Assembly (NCBI RefSeq): GCF_004005945.1
Contig: NZ_SACS01000005.1
Span: 145,148-209,147 of the forward strand
Length of the DNA: 64,000 nt
Direction: 5' to 3'
DNA from: Rheinheimera riviphila
Lineage (GTDB): Bacteria; Pseudomonadota; Gammaproteobacteria; Enterobacterales; Alteromonadaceae
This document shows, piece by piece, positions 1 to 10,375 of the stretch (its first letter is position 1; each line of letters opens with the position of its first letter). The notes under the pieces were generated by a model. The model was given only the letters and a program-made list of their open reading frames with translations. It searched no databases and had not been told where the DNA came from. The position numbers were made by a program, and so were the translations under genes.

Positions 1-824
1 CAGTTTTTATGCGAATCAGCGATTTCTGACGAATCCTCTAACAATGCGCGATAAATCACCGCGGCATCAATCTGACCTGGTTGACCGCGTACCGCATGAA
101 TACGCGCATCAAACGGCGAGCGGCTGCCCATCGCAGCTTCAACGCTAATGGCACCAATGACTGAAGCAGCAGCATATAAATCTTCTGCGCGGAACAAGCC
201 TTCCAGCGCCAGCGCAGTCGAAGCTTGGGTGCCGTTAAGCAGCGCCAGACCTTCTTTGGCGGCCAGTACAATAGGCGCTAAACCGGCAATGGCTAAACCT
301 TCTTTGGCGCTGTAAATCTGACCTGCGATGGTCACTTCACCTTCACCAATCAGCGGCAGCACCATATGCGATAACGGCGCTAAGTCGCCGGAAGCGCCGA
401 CTGAGCCTTTTTTCGGAATACATGGATAAACTTCGGCGTTCACCAGTGCGATCAAAGCGTTAATGACTAAAGGCCGCACACCAGAATAACCACGGGCCAA
501 GCTATTGATTTTTAATACCATCATCAGGCGAACTGTGCTGTCGTCCATCAAGTCGCCAAAACCGGCGGCGTGCGATAACACGATCGAGCGCTGCAATAAT
601 TCCAGCTGATCTTTATTAATTTTGGTGTTAGCCAACAAGCCAAAACCAGTGTTGATACCATAGACGGTGCGATCTTCAGCGATAATATTGGCAACCGTTT
701 GCGCTGAAGCTTCGATACCTGGTAAGGCGGATGCATCGAGCGTCAGCTGCACTGCGCCTTGTTGCACTTGACGCAGTTGGGGCAGGGTTAATTCACCTGG
801 CACGATATTCAATTGATAAGTCAT
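1..824 (-). CDS. hutH: Histidine ammonia-lyase, 5' part only (cut by window start)
   Basis: This enzyme opens histidine catabolism by deaminating L-histidine to trans-urocanate in the cytoplasm. Reading leftward from an ATG at 824, the frame stays open to the window edge, giving about 274 residues, roughly half of the usual ~510. The Ala-Ser-Gly triad that cyclises into the MIO electrophile is visible as residues 144-146 (bases 387-395) inside [12 protein letters not shown], the position expected for the family. It follows hutU with a 99-nt gap and is probably the last gene of a hutC-hutU-hutH transcript. The missing C-terminal half lies left of the window, so intactness cannot be judged. Confidence 0.95.
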   Translation of the reverse strand, partial: MTYQLNIVPGELTLPQLRQVQQGAVQLTLDASALPGIEASAQTVANIIAEDRTVYGINTGFGLLANTKINKDQLELLQRSIVLSHAAGFGDLMDDSTVRLMMVLKINSLARGYSGVRPLVINALIALVNAEVYPCIPKKGSVGASGDLAPLSHMVLPLIGEGEVTIAGQIYSAKEGLAIAGLAPIVLAAKEGLALLNGTQASTALALEGLFRAEDLYAAASVIGAISVEAAMGSRSPFDARIHAVRGQPGQIDAAVIYRALLEDSSEIADSHKN

Positions 825-923
825 TTATTACCCTTATTTGTTTGGATCGGCCGCTGGCAATGGCGGCCTATCGGAATTTTTGGCAGCGGTGGTTTGCCGC
901 ACGCCAGCTGTTGGTTGTGTCCG

Positions 924-2618
924 TTATTTTTTACCGTTGGCGCCCGGCACCATTGGTAAATCCAGCCCTTGTGCCACAGCGCAATTTTTGGCGATATCGT
1001 AACCAGCGTCGGCGTGACGCATCACACCAGTGCCCGGGTCATTCCACAGCACGCGGCCTAAACGTGCGGCTGCGGCATCGGTACCGTCGGCTAAAATCAC
1101 CACACCAGAATGCTGGCTGTAACCCATGCCGACGCCACCACCATGGTGCAGCGACACCCAGGTCGCGCCACCGGCGGTATTGAGCAAGGCGTTCAGCAGT
1201 GGCCAGTCAGAAACAGCGTCTGAACCATCCAGCATCGCTTCGGTTTCGCGGTTTGGCGAAGCGACTGAGCCAGAATCTAAATGGTCACGGCCGATAATAA
1301 TTGGCGCGGACAACTCGCCATTTTTCACCATTTCGTTAAAGGCCAAAGCAATCCGGGCACGGTCTTTTAAGCCGATCCAGCAAATCCGTGCCGGTAAACC
1401 CTGGAATTTAATCCGCTCACGCGCCATATCGAGCCAGTTATGCAGGTGAGGATTGTCCGGGATCAGCTCTTTGACTTTGGCGTCCGTTTTATAGATATCT
1501 TCCGGGTCACCCGACAGCGCCACCCAGCGGAACGGGCCAATACCTTCACAGAACAGCGGACGGATATAAGCTGGTACAAAACCAGGGTAATCAAAGGCGT
1601 TTTCCACGCCAACGTCTTTCGCCATCTGGCGGATGTTGTTGCCATAATCGACAGCAACGGCGCCACGGGTTTGCATTTCAAGCGTTGCCAGTACCTGCAC
1701 TGCCATGGCTTTTTTCGCTTCGGTCACCACATGGGCTTCGTCTTTTAAGCGCTCAGCTTTGGCTTGTTCCATGCTCCAGCCTTGTGGCAGGTAGCCGTTG
1801 AGTGGATCGTGGGCCGAAGTCTGGTCAGTGACGACATCCGGGATAATATTGCGTGCGACGAGCTCGGCGAAAATATCGGCCGCATTGCCGAGCAGGCCAA
1901 TCGACGTTGGTTTGCCAGCAGCTTTGGCAGCTTCGAGCTGCGCTAATGCTTCGTCGAGTGAAAAGGCTTTTTGGTCGACATAACCGGTGCGCAGGCGAAA
2001 ATCGATACGAGACTCATCGACTTCACAGGCAATCATATGGAAACCAGCCATGGTGCCAGCGAGTGGCTGCGCGCCACCCATGCCACCTAAACCGCCGGTT
2101 AAAATCCACTTACCGGCCGGTTTACCATCAAAATGTTGTTTGGCGATGGCGACAAAAGTCTCGTAAGTGCCTTGCACAATGCCCTGGGTACCGATGTAAA
2201 TCCAGGAGCCGGCAGTCATCTGGCCGTACATCGCCAGGCCTTGTTTATCGAGCTCGTTAAAATGCTCCCAGGTCGCCCAGTGTGGCACTAAGTTCGAGTT
2301 CGCCAGTAACACCCGTGGTGCGTCCGGATGGGTTGGAAACACGCCAACCGGTTTACCGCTTTGAATAAGCAACGTCTGGTTGTCTTCTAACCGGTCCAGC
2401 ACTTCAACAATTTTGTCGTAGCTCGCCCAATCGCGCGCGGCACGGCCGATGCCGCCGTACACCACTAAGGAAGTTGGGTGTTCGGCCACGTCCGGATCGA
2501 GGTTGTTCATCAACATCCGTTTGGCGGCTTCGGTCTGCCAACTCTTGGCGGTGATTTGGCTGCCGCGGGCGGCGCGGATCACCCGGCTAGGGTCAAGTCT
2601 GGAATTGTTGTTGCTCAT
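924..2618 (-). CDS. hutU: Urocanate hydratase (urocanase)
   Basis: Converts urocanate to 4-imidazolone-5-propionate, the second step of histidine breakdown, using a tightly bound NAD+. The 564-residue length is typical of the family. A glycine-rich NAD-binding stretch ([14 protein letters not shown]) lies near residues 175-190, and the conserved catalytic cysteine is seen in [13 protein letters not shown] near residue 410. The ATG at 2618 lies only 7 nt beyond the hutC stop, so the two genes are almost certainly cotranscribed. hutH follows downstream. There is no sign of frameshift or truncation. Confidence 0.97.
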   Translation of the reverse strand: MSNNNSRLDPSRVIRAARGSQITAKSWQTEAAKRMLMNNLDPDVAEHPTSLVVYGGIGRAARDWASYDKIVEVLDRLEDNQTLLIQSGKPVGVFPTHPDAPRVLLANSNLVPHWATWEHFNELDKQGLAMYGQMTAGSWIYIGTQGIVQGTYETFVAIAKQHFDGKPAGKWILTGGLGGMGGAQPLAGTMAGFHMIACEVDESRIDFRLRTGYVDQKAFSLDEALAQLEAAKAAGKPTSIGLLGNAADIFAELVARNIIPDVVTDQTSAHDPLNGYLPQGWSMEQAKAERLKDEAHVVTEAKKAMAVQVLATLEMQTRGAVAVDYGNNIRQMAKDVGVENAFDYPGFVPAYIRPLFCEGIGPFRWVALSGDPEDIYKTDAKVKELIPDNPHLHNWLDMARERIKFQGLPARICWIGLKDRARIALAFNEMVKNGELSAPIIIGRDHLDSGSVASPNRETEAMLDGSDAVSDWPLLNALLNTAGGATWVSLHHGGGVGMGYSQHSGVVILADGTDAAAARLGRVLWNDPGTGVMRHADAGYDIAKNCAVAQGLDLPMVPGANGKK

Positions 2619-2625
2619 AGGATTC

Positions 2626-3351
2626 TCACTTTTTGCTCGAGGTGTTGATATTCAGATGACCGCCAAGCCGGTAGCGGCTGCCAGCGGAAGTTAAATAGGC
2701 AAAACTGACGGCGCCTTCGCGGCTAAAAGTACGGCGGGTTAACCGCAGGCAAGGCTCGGTTTTATTAATTTTCAGATATTTACAGGTAAATTCGTCCGGC
2801 AGAATGGCTTCCACCACGTGGTCGGCTTCGGTTAACGGCGCCACTGCACTTAAATATTCATGAGGAGTTTGCTGCACAAAATCCTGCTGCAAATAAGCCG
2901 GAATTTGTTTTGGATTGACAAAACGGGCTTCGAGTTGCAGCGGTTGTTGATTGTCGTAATGCACGATGAGCGAAAAAAACACCGGTTCATTACGCTGTAA
3001 ACCCAAAGCGCCGGCCACGATTGTCGGGCAGGGCAACTCAGTCAGCTGCACCAGTTCGGCCGAATGAAAATGGCCCCGCGCCTGAATTTCATCGGCGATA
3101 TTGCGAATTTCCAGCAGCGCAGATTGCGACTTGGCGCTCGCGACAAAACTGCCGACACCTTGGGTGCGATACAACACACCTTGTTCGGTCAGCTCTTGCA
3201 GCGCACGGCGGGCGGTCATCCGGCTAACGGCAAATTGCTCGCACAATTCATTTTCTGACGGCACCCGGCTATGTTCGGGCCAATTGCCAGATTCAATCTG
3301 ACTGAAAATAAATTCTTTAATGGCGGCAAATTTGGGGGTGCTGCTGGTCAT
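2626..3351 (-). CDS. hutC: Histidine utilisation repressor, GntR/HutC family
   Basis: Transcriptional repressor of hut genes; in characterised relatives urocanate is the inducer. I chose the ATG at 3351 (241 residues). The frame can be extended upstream to a TTG at 3417, but that would put the operator palindrome (3397-3408) inside the coding region and add an unconserved tail. An N-terminal GntR winged helix is visible ([38 protein letters not shown], cited in part: residues about 30-68). A UTRA ligand domain follows, with [12 protein letters not shown] near the C-terminus. It is first in a leftward hutC-hutU-hutH unit, divergent from hutI, and probably autoregulated through the nearby palindrome. 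Confidence 0.93.
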   Translation of the reverse strand: MTSSTPKFAAIKEFIFSQIESGNWPEHSRVPSENELCEQFAVSRMTARRALQELTEQGVLYRTQGVGSFVASAKSQSALLEIRNIADEIQARGHFHSAELVQLTELPCPTIVAGALGLQRNEPVFFSLIVHYDNQQPLQLEARFVNPKQIPAYLQQDFVQQTPHEYLSAVAPLTEADHVVEAILPDEFTCKYLKINKTEPCLRLTRRTFSREGAVSFAYLTSAGSRYRLGGHLNINTSSKK

Positions 3352-3396
3352 GGGACAATCCAAAAGCTGTGATGGCGGAAAAATAGCTGAATCTGG

Positions 3397-3408
3397 TTGT
3401 ATATACAA
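3397..3408. promoter_or_regulatory. HutC operator palindrome
   Basis: TTGTATATACAA is a perfect 12-bp palindrome matching the core of hut operators described in enteric bacteria and Pseudomonas. It lies 45 bp upstream of the hutC ATG and about 160 bp upstream of hutI, so one site could control both divergent units. No second copy is seen near hutU, hutH or hutG. Confidence 0.8.
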
Positions 3409-3571
3409 GCGGATCAAGTAGAATTATTTACAGCGCCGACCAGTGTGAATTGACGCAAATTGGCAACTCCACTGGCCAGTTTGCTCTGGTGTTGGTGCTA
3501 ACATATTCATCATGCTGTTGTTTTTGGTTTGGCTGTTTTTGATTTAGTTGTTTTTCAGCTTTGGAGCTTTC

Positions 3572-4810
3572 ATGTCTACGATCCAGCAATTCGACGCCAT
3601 TTGGCACAATGTTCACTTGGCGACGATGACCAATAATGGCCAGCCGTATGGCGCTATCCGCGATGGTGCGCTGGCGGTGAAAGACGGCTTGATTGCCTGG
3701 TGTGGCCCCAAAGCGGAACTGCCGCCTTGTGATTTATTAGCGACCCCTTTGTTTGACGGTCAGGGCCAGTGGTTAATCCCGGGCCTGATCGACTGCCACA
3801 CCCACCTGGTGTATGCCGGTAGTCGCGCCAATGAATTCGAAATGCGCTTAAATGGCGCCAGTTATCAGGATATCGCGGCGGCTGGCGGTGGTATAAAATC
3901 GACCGTCGCGGCCACCCGCGCAGCTTCGCATGAAGAGTTATTTGTACTGGGCAAAGACCGCTTAAATGCGCTGCTCAGCCAGGGTGTGACCACAGTGGAG
4001 ATTAAATCCGGTTATGGTCTGAACCTGGAAACCGAGCAAAAAATTCTGGAAGTGGCAAAAATCCTCGACGAAAACCATCCCATTCAGATCGAAAAAACCT
4101 TTTTAGGTGCCCATGCTTTGCCAGCTGAATTCGCTAACGACAGCGAGGGTTATATTGACTTGGTCGTGGACACCATGTTGCCAGCCTTGCATGCCCAAGG
4201 TCTGGTCGATGCGGTGGATGTATTTTGTGAAGGCATTGGTTTTTCAGTGGCACAAAGCCGGCGCTTGTTTGAAAAAGCCCGCGCACTGGGCTTGCCGGTG
4301 AAAGCTCATGCCGAGCAATTATCGGCGCTGGGTGGTGCTTCGCTGGTGGCGGAATTTGGCGGTTTGTCGGCCGATCATATTGAATATCTGACCGAAACCG
4401 ATGTGCAGGCGATGGCAAAAGCGGGTACTGTCGCAGTGCTGTTGCCGGGCGCTTATTACTTTTTACGCGAAACCAAAATGCCGCCAATCGATTTATTGCG
4501 CCAATATCAGGTGCCCATCGCGGTATCCACCGACTTAAACCCAGGGACTTCGCCGCTCTGTAATCTGCCATTGATGCTGAATATGGCTTGTACCTTGTTC
4601 CGCTTAACGCCGGAAGAAGCTTTGCAAGGTGTGACCATCAACGCTGCCAAAGCGCTGGGTAAAACCGACCGCGGTAGCTTGCAGGCCGGTCACCGAGCCG
4701 ATTTTGGCTTGTATGCCATCAGCCAACCGGCCGAGCTTTGTTATCAGTTTGGGGTTAGTCAGCTTAAGCAATTGATAATTAATGGAAAAGAAGTGAATGT
4801 TCGCCGCTGA
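3572..4810 (+). CDS. hutI: Imidazolonepropionase
   Basis: Hydrolyses 4-imidazolone-5-propionate to N-formimino-L-glutamate, the third step of histidine degradation. It is an amidohydrolase with a TIM-barrel fold and one catalytic metal. The ATG at 3572 (412 residues) has GGAG at 3563-3566; an in-frame TTG at 3548 is an unlikely alternative. The metal-ligand motif [10 protein letters not shown] lies near residues 72-81, a later [11 protein letters not shown] segment supplies further active-site histidine, and [10 protein letters not shown] carries the conserved aspartate near residue 320. It is transcribed divergently from hutC across the operator. A c-di-GMP phosphodiesterase starts 67 nt downstream on the same strand. 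Confidence 0.96.
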   Translation: MSTIQQFDAIWHNVHLATMTNNGQPYGAIRDGALAVKDGLIAWCGPKAELPPCDLLATPLFDGQGQWLIPGLIDCHTHLVYAGSRANEFEMRLNGASYQDIAAAGGGIKSTVAATRAASHEELFVLGKDRLNALLSQGVTTVEIKSGYGLNLETEQKILEVAKILDENHPIQIEKTFLGAHALPAEFANDSEGYIDLVVDTMLPALHAQGLVDAVDVFCEGIGFSVAQSRRLFEKARALGLPVKAHAEQLSALGGASLVAEFGGLSADHIEYLTETDVQAMAKAGTVAVLLPGAYYFLRETKMPPIDLLRQYQVPIAVSTDLNPGTSPLCNLPLMLNMACTLFRLTPEEALQGVTINAAKALGKTDRGSLQAGHRADFGLYAISQPAELCYQFGVSQLKQLIINGKEVNVRR

Positions 4811-4877
4811 GGCTGACTTTACAAAATAATGAAAAAGAGTAAGCTCAGCAGTATCTGTCCAAAGCCGGATTACAGCA

Positions 4878-6404
4878 GTGAAAAAAGTAGTTTTGCTGAT
4901 CAGCGTCAGCGCTTGGCCTGTCTATGCTTTGTCGCATTTAGTGGAGCAAGCCAATTGGTTGCTGCCGTTGTTGTTGATTGGTGTGCTGGTGGTGGCTGGC
5001 TTGTGGCAACGCTCCGAGCGGCAACGCCAGAAGCTGCAACAACAACTGGATTTACAACCGCTGACGCCGGACAGTTTTCGGTTATTGCACGACGAAATTA
5101 CCGGTTATCCCAACAAATTGGCGCTGGAACAGCAGCTTGAAGTGCTGCTGCGGCGTCAGCCTTCGCAGCATTTTTCGCTATTGCTGCTGAAAATCAAAGA
5201 CTTCGAACAAATCAATAAAGTGCTGGGTCACAGCAACAGCAACTTATTGCTGACGCAAATCGCCTCCCGGATTAATCAGCATTTAATCAGCGAACCCGAT
5301 GTGCTGCAGCTGGAATGGCAAGGGCAATACGCCTCCGTGGTGCATTTGGGCGGTGTCGATTTTGCCGCCTGGGTCAATGCCAGTCGTAAACAGCATCTGG
5401 CCGAATATCTGGCGCAGCGCATTGAGCATGAAGTGCCGGAACCTTTGTTAATCCATGGTTGTGGTATTGAATACCGTATCGCCAGTGGTGTGGCGCATTA
5501 TCCGCAGCACGGTACTTTACTCAATGACTTACTGGATAAAGCCCATCAGGCGCTGCAACAACATTTGTGGCGTTATAGCGATACCCAGGTATTTTCCGAA
5601 GAGATGCAAAGCTACACCGACGACAAGCTGACGATGATGTCGCAGCTGAGCGTCGCCATTTCACAGCGGCAGTTGCAACTGGACGTGCAGCCGCAGATCC
5701 AGCTGCTTGACCAGCAAGTGCTGGCGGCCGAAGTGCTGCTACGTTGGCAACATCCAGAGCGGGGTTTATTGGCACCCAAAGATTTTCTGCCGCTGGCGGA
5801 ATCCATCGGCATGATTTATCCGCTGACACAGTGGGTGCTGCAACAAAGCATTCAGATCATGCAGCAGTTAAAACAAGATGGCTTTTCGATTGCGCTGGCG
5901 GTGAATCTGGCTAGCCGTGATTTGATGCAGGTTGAATTGGTCGAGCAATTACAACAAATGCTGGAAGACGCTGATGTTGACCCTAAGTTACTGATCCTGG
6001 AAATCAAAGAAGATGCCTTGCTGATTGAACCTGGCAAAGCACTGAATGTGTTGAACCGGCTCAATCAGCTCGGCGTGCAGCTTGCGCTGGATGATTTTGG
6101 CACCGGCTTTTCGTCGTTAGGTTATCTGCGTCAATTGCCCATTCAGCAAGTGAAAGTGGATTGCTCTTTTATCGCCGGTTTACATCGGTCAGATACGCAG
6201 GCGGCAGTCACCGGCGCTATTTTGGATGTGGCGCGAAACTTACAGCTTACTGTGGTTGCCGAGGGGATTGAAGAGCAGGCCGTGGCCGACAAATTAAAAC
6301 TCATGGGTTGCCATCGTGGCCAGGGTTTTTTGTATTCCAGACCTTTTGCGCTGCATGGTTTACCGGCCTGGATTAAACAGTATCAGTATCATCAAAAGCG
6401 TTAA
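4878..6404 (+). CDS. Membrane-anchored c-di-GMP phosphodiesterase (degenerate GGDEF + EAL)
   Basis: Predicted to hydrolyse cyclic di-GMP. The 508-residue product starts at a GTG (4878) and begins with two hydrophobic segments (about residues 4-20 and 27-43), then a coiled stretch. The GGDEF-like domain has GGVDF at 158-162 in place of the active motif, so cyclase activity is unlikely. The C-terminal EAL domain looks catalytically complete: EVLLRW (E285), VNLAS, LEIKE, DDFGTGFSS, a lysine in VKVD, AEGIE and GQGF. It begins 67 nt after hutI on the same strand and precedes the opposing hutG, so it may be read through from the hut promoter. No periplasmic sensor domain is visible. Confidence 0.87.
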   Translation: MKKVVLLISVSAWPVYALSHLVEQANWLLPLLLIGVLVVAGLWQRSERQRQKLQQQLDLQPLTPDSFRLLHDEITGYPNKLALEQQLEVLLRRQPSQHFSLLLLKIKDFEQINKVLGHSNSNLLLTQIASRINQHLISEPDVLQLEWQGQYASVVHLGGVDFAAWVNASRKQHLAEYLAQRIEHEVPEPLLIHGCGIEYRIASGVAHYPQHGTLLNDLLDKAHQALQQHLWRYSDTQVFSEEMQSYTDDKLTMMSQLSVAISQRQLQLDVQPQIQLLDQQVLAAEVLLRWQHPERGLLAPKDFLPLAESIGMIYPLTQWVLQQSIQIMQQLKQDGFSIALAVNLASRDLMQVELVEQLQQMLEDADVDPKLLILEIKEDALLIEPGKALNVLNRLNQLGVQLALDDFGTGFSSLGYLRQLPIQQVKVDCSFIAGLHRSDTQAAVTGAILDVARNLQLTVVAEGIEEQAVADKLKLMGCHRGQGFLYSRPFALHGLPAWIKQYQYHQKR

Positions 6405-6470
6405 ACATGACACCTTGCTGCCAACATCTGGCGACAAGGTGCTGTATTTGAACGTCAAAGTGTTTAATCG

Positions 6471-7565
6471 CTAACCCGCAGTTTTAGCCTGAATAAACGC
6501 CAATACCAATGCAGTTAATACCTGACCAGCTTCCGACATCCCCGCCGCTAAACCGGCCGGATGTTGCGACGGCGCCGCTTCGGCCAGATGCAAATAACGG
6601 CTTTGTGGCAAGCTGGCAAAATAGTACACATAACGCTCAGCGCTTGCGACAGTCACCCCACAATTGGTAAAAGCACTAACCGGCATCATGCTGATACTGT
6701 CGGTATCAAGCTCAATGCCCAGTGGGGTTGAAGAGTTGTGTGTTGGAATGCTGGGTTTTGAACCGTTTGGCTGGTCAGCTTCGAAATAATCCCATGCTAA
6801 CTGCAGCGACTGTTCAAAACTGTAGTGTTGTCGCAAATACATATCCTGATAACTGCAAAATCCAACTCCTGCCTGCTGCATCTGTACCAAGGCAGCCGCT
6901 GAATTTTTCAGCTCGTGCAAGCCGACCACAAAATAACGGTCCAGCCACTGCTGCGCCTTGGCGTAACTAAAGCCATTACCGCTGTGGCGTCCTTCTAACA
7001 ATCGAAAATCACAATGCGGGTCGAGATTAACAGCGTTCACCGCAGCACCGGTCTGCTTTGCCAGCGCCTGTAAAATGGGCAGTGCATTGTTGTGGCCACC
7101 GCCAATCACAATCGGTAATAGCCCGGCGGCGAAAATGGCCTGCACCACCGGTGTTACACGCTCGTCGACTTGTGCACAAAGCGCCCGTAATAAAGTCAGC
7201 TGCGCCGGGTCTTTTACCTCCAGACTCTGACTTTGTTGTTGCAAATCAGCGCAGTGGATTTCGCCAGCAATCCAGATTTTTGCACCATCCACAAAAGGAT
7301 TGGCTTGTAAGTTCAGGAAACGTTTTAAAAAAGCCAGAAAACCAAGATCAGCGCCACCGTTGCCAAGATTGGCTCTGGGGCCGATATCTTCCGGAATGCC
7401 GAGGATCACAAAACGCACACCAGCGGTTTTAGCTTGTTGCAGGGCAGGGGTGAAATCGCTATCAGACTCAGGCCAGAACAAGGTTTCACCCAGTCTGGTT
7501 TCGCCGCTGCGCAGTTGTTGAAAGGCCGCCAAAGTGGCGGCCTGATAAGATTGAATCTGATGCAT
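6471..7565 (-). CDS. hutG: Formimidoylglutamase, arginase/ureohydrolase family
   Basis: Likely hydrolyses N-formimino-L-glutamate to glutamate and formamide, completing the hut pathway. The 364-residue protein carries the binuclear manganese signature of the ureohydrolase fold: GGGHNN near residue 150, NLDPHCDFR near 180, and ELDTDSIS near 290. It converges with the EAL gene and lies just downstream (36 nt) of rraA. A related agmatinase-type specificity cannot be excluded from motifs alone, but the surrounding hut genes favour HutG. It is not in the same transcription unit as hutI or hutU, and I find no HutC palindrome upstream. Confidence 0.88.
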   Translation of the reverse strand: MHQIQSYQAATLAAFQQLRSGETRLGETLFWPESDSDFTPALQQAKTAGVRFVILGIPEDIGPRANLGNGGADLGFLAFLKRFLNLQANPFVDGAKIWIAGEIHCADLQQQSQSLEVKDPAQLTLLRALCAQVDERVTPVVQAIFAAGLLPIVIGGGHNNALPILQALAKQTGAAVNAVNLDPHCDFRLLEGRHSGNGFSYAKAQQWLDRYFVVGLHELKNSAAALVQMQQAGVGFCSYQDMYLRQHYSFEQSLQLAWDYFEADQPNGSKPSIPTHNSSTPLGIELDTDSISMMPVSAFTNCGVTVASAERYVYYFASLPQSRYLHLAEAAPSQHPAGLAAGMSEAGQVLTALVLAFIQAKTAG

Positions 7566-7601
7566 AGAGTTGCGTGTTATCAGTTGGTTAAAATAGTTGG
7601 T

Positions 7602-8087
7602 TTATTCAATATCCAGCGCATCGGCAGATAAAATAATGCCGGTGCTGTCGGCATATAAATGATCGTCAGGCAGGAAAGTCACACCGGCAAAACAAACCGG
7701 CACATCCGTTTCGCCAAAGCCTTGATCATCAGCGCCAACCGGAATGGCGTTAACCGCCTGAATACCAATATCAAAGTCTTCCAGCGTATCCACATCACGC
7801 ACACTGCCGTAAACCACAATGCCTTCCCAGCCATTCTCGGCCGCCATGGTTGCAAGCTCGGCGTCGATTAAGGCACGACGGGCAGAACCACCACCATCAA
7901 TCAACAACACTTTACCAACGCCCGGCTCAGCCAGCATTTGCCGTACCAGGCCATTGTCTTCAAAACATTTAACGGTATGGATTTTGCCCCCGAAAGAGCG
8001 ACGACCACCATAATTGGCAAACAGTGGCTCCACCACATCGATCATGTCTGCATACAAATCACATAATTCAGAAGTATTGTATTGCAT
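7602..8087 (-). CDS. rraA: Ribonuclease E activity regulator A
   Basis: RraA binds RNase E and the degradosome and inhibits RNA cleavage; the fold is related to class II aldolase-like RraA/HMG aldolases and is trimeric. At 161 residues it matches the E. coli protein closely in length. Recognisable stretches are [20 protein letters not shown] near the N-terminus, [13 protein letters not shown] mid-protein and [11 protein letters not shown] after it. The ATG at 8087 is followed downstream by hutG, so the two may share a message. No anomaly is seen. Confidence 0.93.
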   Translation of the reverse strand: MQYNTSELCDLYADMIDVVEPLFANYGGRRSFGGKIHTVKCFEDNGLVRQMLAEPGVGKVLLIDGGGSARRALIDAELATMAAENGWEGIVVYGSVRDVDTLEDFDIGIQAVNAIPVGADDQGFGETDVPVCFAGVTFLPDDHLYADSTGIILSADALDIE

Positions 8088-8251
8088 CTGTCAGTCCACC
8101 TGATAAGTCATTGATCCAGAGCACAGTATAAACTTATCCTCGTTAAGCTCAAGCTGGGTTTTTCGAAGGTCAATTTAGCGGGGCAAAGTGCAAATATCTG
8201 ATGAGTGTGTTAATTTTTACATTCATCCCTTCTTAATTTAGGAAAAGTTGC

Positions 8252-10249
8252 TTGACTACAGAACTCATCCTGGCCCGATTGTCTTTGTTCCTGATCCAAG
8301 CTGGGCTGGCCTTAGTGTTGAGTCTGGTGTTATGGCACTTTTACCGAATTTATCAACGTCATTATTTAAAATCCTGGTCAGTAGCCTTTTTGGTGTTTGC
8401 TGCGTACGTGATTTGTCTGACCGGCTACAGTACGATTGGCAGCAATAATCAGGATTGGCGCGTGCTGCGGCTGGCCTTTGAATTCAGTTATATTTTCAGT
8501 TGTTATGCCTTTGCTATCTGGGTGCTGGTCGGGGTGCGGGAGGCGGTGACGACCGAGCGGATCCCATCAAGAACCGTCAATCAACTGCTGTGGCTGGTGG
8601 GTTTGATTGCGTTGTTTTCAGTGGCAGTGTTTGCTTTTGACAGCCAGGAAAATCCGTGGAAACTCTATCTGCAAATTAACCTACGGCTGTTGTTTATCGG
8701 CTCCGCTTTATTGGTCGCCGGGATCTGGTTGTTTTCGCTACAGAATAAAATTTTTGTCACCAAACTAGTTGCGAGCAGCGTGCTGCTGTGGGGCGCGCAA
8801 TTTATCCTGGTGGCGCTGGTCTCGGTGTGGCTTGGCACGGGTGAAACCTTTGATCGGGTGGTGATTGTCAGCAAACATCTGGAACTGTTCTGCCAAACGA
8901 TTCTTGGCTTGGGGTTGATCATCTGGCTGCAGGAAGATGAGCGTACTGCCAACATGCAGCTAACCGCCAAAACCCGTTATCTGGACAGCCACGACCATCT
9001 CACCGGTGCACTGAACCGGGATGCCTTGTTGCAGGATTTGAATCAGTTGATGTTGCATCATCCAGAGCCTTTGCTATTGATCATGATCGGGCTCGACCGC
9101 TTTAAAACCATTAACGAATCGGTCGGTTTAAAGCAAGGCGACCGTATTTTGCGGGAAGTTACCCGGCGGTTTGAAGCCAGTATCTTAAAACCAATTTTTA
9201 TCGCCCGTACCGGCGGTGATATTTTTGCGTTGGTGCTGTCGGATGTCCAAACCGACAAACAACGGCAATTCAGCCTGCAACATATTGAACAACAAATAGA
9301 AAAACCTTTTAGTTTTGAATCGTCATTGCTGAAGCTGACGGCCAGCATGGGCGTGGCGATGAGCCCGGAACACGCCAACAATGCCGAAACTTTATTGCAA
9401 AAAGCCAATATCGCCTTTCATCAGGCCAAACGGCAGCAGCAACGCTGGGTGCAGTATCACAGCGGCATGGAAGAAGAATCAGCGCGGCTGTTGTTACTGG
9501 AAAAAGAGCTGATTACCGCCATCGAACAGGATCAGTTTGTGCTGTATTTCCAGCCGCAATTTAATCTGCGGGAACAGCGGATTGATGCCTTTGAAGCCTT
9601 GGTGCGCTGGCAACATCCACAACGCGGGCTGCAAATGCCGGGGCAATTTTTACCGGCAGTGGCGCAGCTTGGATTGAGTCAAAGGTTGGATCTGGCAATT
9701 CTGGATAAAGCGGTGGCCACTTTAGGACGCTGGAAAAGCCAGAATATTCTGACGCCGGTCGCGGTGAATATGTCACCGATCCATTTTGAACAAGATGGCC
9801 TGAAACAGAATATTCAAATGCTGCTGCAGAAATATCAGGTGCCTTCCACCATGCTCGAACTGGAAATTACTGAAAATACCGCGATGGGCGATATGGAAAA
9901 AGGCAGCAACTTTGTCACCGAATTGCAGCAGATGGGGATCCGGGTGTCGATTGACGATTTTGGCACCGGCTATTCGTCGTTGGGTTATTTGCGCAAAATG
10001 CCGATTGATAAAATTAAAATTGACCGCAGTTTTATCACCGATATGGCCAGCAGCGATTCCGATATGATGATTGTCAAAACCATGATTACGCTGGCGCATG
10101 GCCTTGGCAAACGTATTCTGGCCGAAGGGGTGGAAGATGAAAATCAGCTGGGCTTGCTGCGGCATATGGCCTGTGATGCGGTGCAAGGTTATCTGATCGC
10201 CAGACCAGTGCCGGAATTACAGGCTTTAGCACTGCTAAAGAATAATTAG
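8252..10249 (+). CDS. Seven-helix-type membrane protein with degenerate GGDEF and intact EAL domain
   Basis: Predicted c-di-GMP phosphodiesterase of 665 residues. I start it at the TTG at 8252, which follows AGGA at a normal distance; no ATG in this frame fits. About seven hydrophobic helices occupy residues 1-220, forming an integral-membrane sensor I cannot assign to a named family. The GGDEF domain has GGDIF at 321-325, losing the catalytic Glu, so it is probably a regulatory or GTP-binding domain. The EAL domain has EALVRW (448-453), LEITEN, DDFGTGYSSLGYL, KIDRSF and AEGVEDE, all key residues present. It stands alone between rraA and a chemoreceptor gene on the same strand. Confidence 0.88.
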   Translation: MTTELILARLSLFLIQAGLALVLSLVLWHFYRIYQRHYLKSWSVAFLVFAAYVICLTGYSTIGSNNQDWRVLRLAFEFSYIFSCYAFAIWVLVGVREAVTTERIPSRTVNQLLWLVGLIALFSVAVFAFDSQENPWKLYLQINLRLLFIGSALLVAGIWLFSLQNKIFVTKLVASSVLLWGAQFILVALVSVWLGTGETFDRVVIVSKHLELFCQTILGLGLIIWLQEDERTANMQLTAKTRYLDSHDHLTGALNRDALLQDLNQLMLHHPEPLLLIMIGLDRFKTINESVGLKQGDRILREVTRRFEASILKPIFIARTGGDIFALVLSDVQTDKQRQFSLQHIEQQIEKPFSFESSLLKLTASMGVAMSPEHANNAETLLQKANIAFHQAKRQQQRWVQYHSGMEEESARLLLLEKELITAIEQDQFVLYFQPQFNLREQRIDAFEALVRWQHPQRGLQMPGQFLPAVAQLGLSQRLDLAILDKAVATLGRWKSQNILTPVAVNMSPIHFEQDGLKQNIQMLLQKYQVPSTMLELEITENTAMGDMEKGSNFVTELQQMGIRVSIDDFGTGYSSLGYLRKMPIDKIKIDRSFITDMASSDSDMMIVKTMITLAHGLGKRILAEGVEDENQLGLLRHMACDAVQGYLIARPVPELQALALLKNN

Positions 10250-10375
10250 CTGGATTAGACTGAGTTCCCTGGATCGGGAATTCAGACTATCGAAGGTATT
10301 TTCACAGCGCTCTGTTCGCCATTTCATTATTTATTTCCTATGCTTAACGCTCATATCGGTTAATTGGGCTTGGTT

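Noticed and set aside
3352..3417. Longer HutC start at TTG 3417
   Set aside because: It would place the operator palindrome inside the gene and add a tail unlike GntR proteins; ATG 3351 fits the family length.
6411..6441. Terminator between the EAL gene and hutG
   Set aside because: CACCTTG and CAAGGTG are complementary, but the loop is 17 nt and there is no T run on either side.
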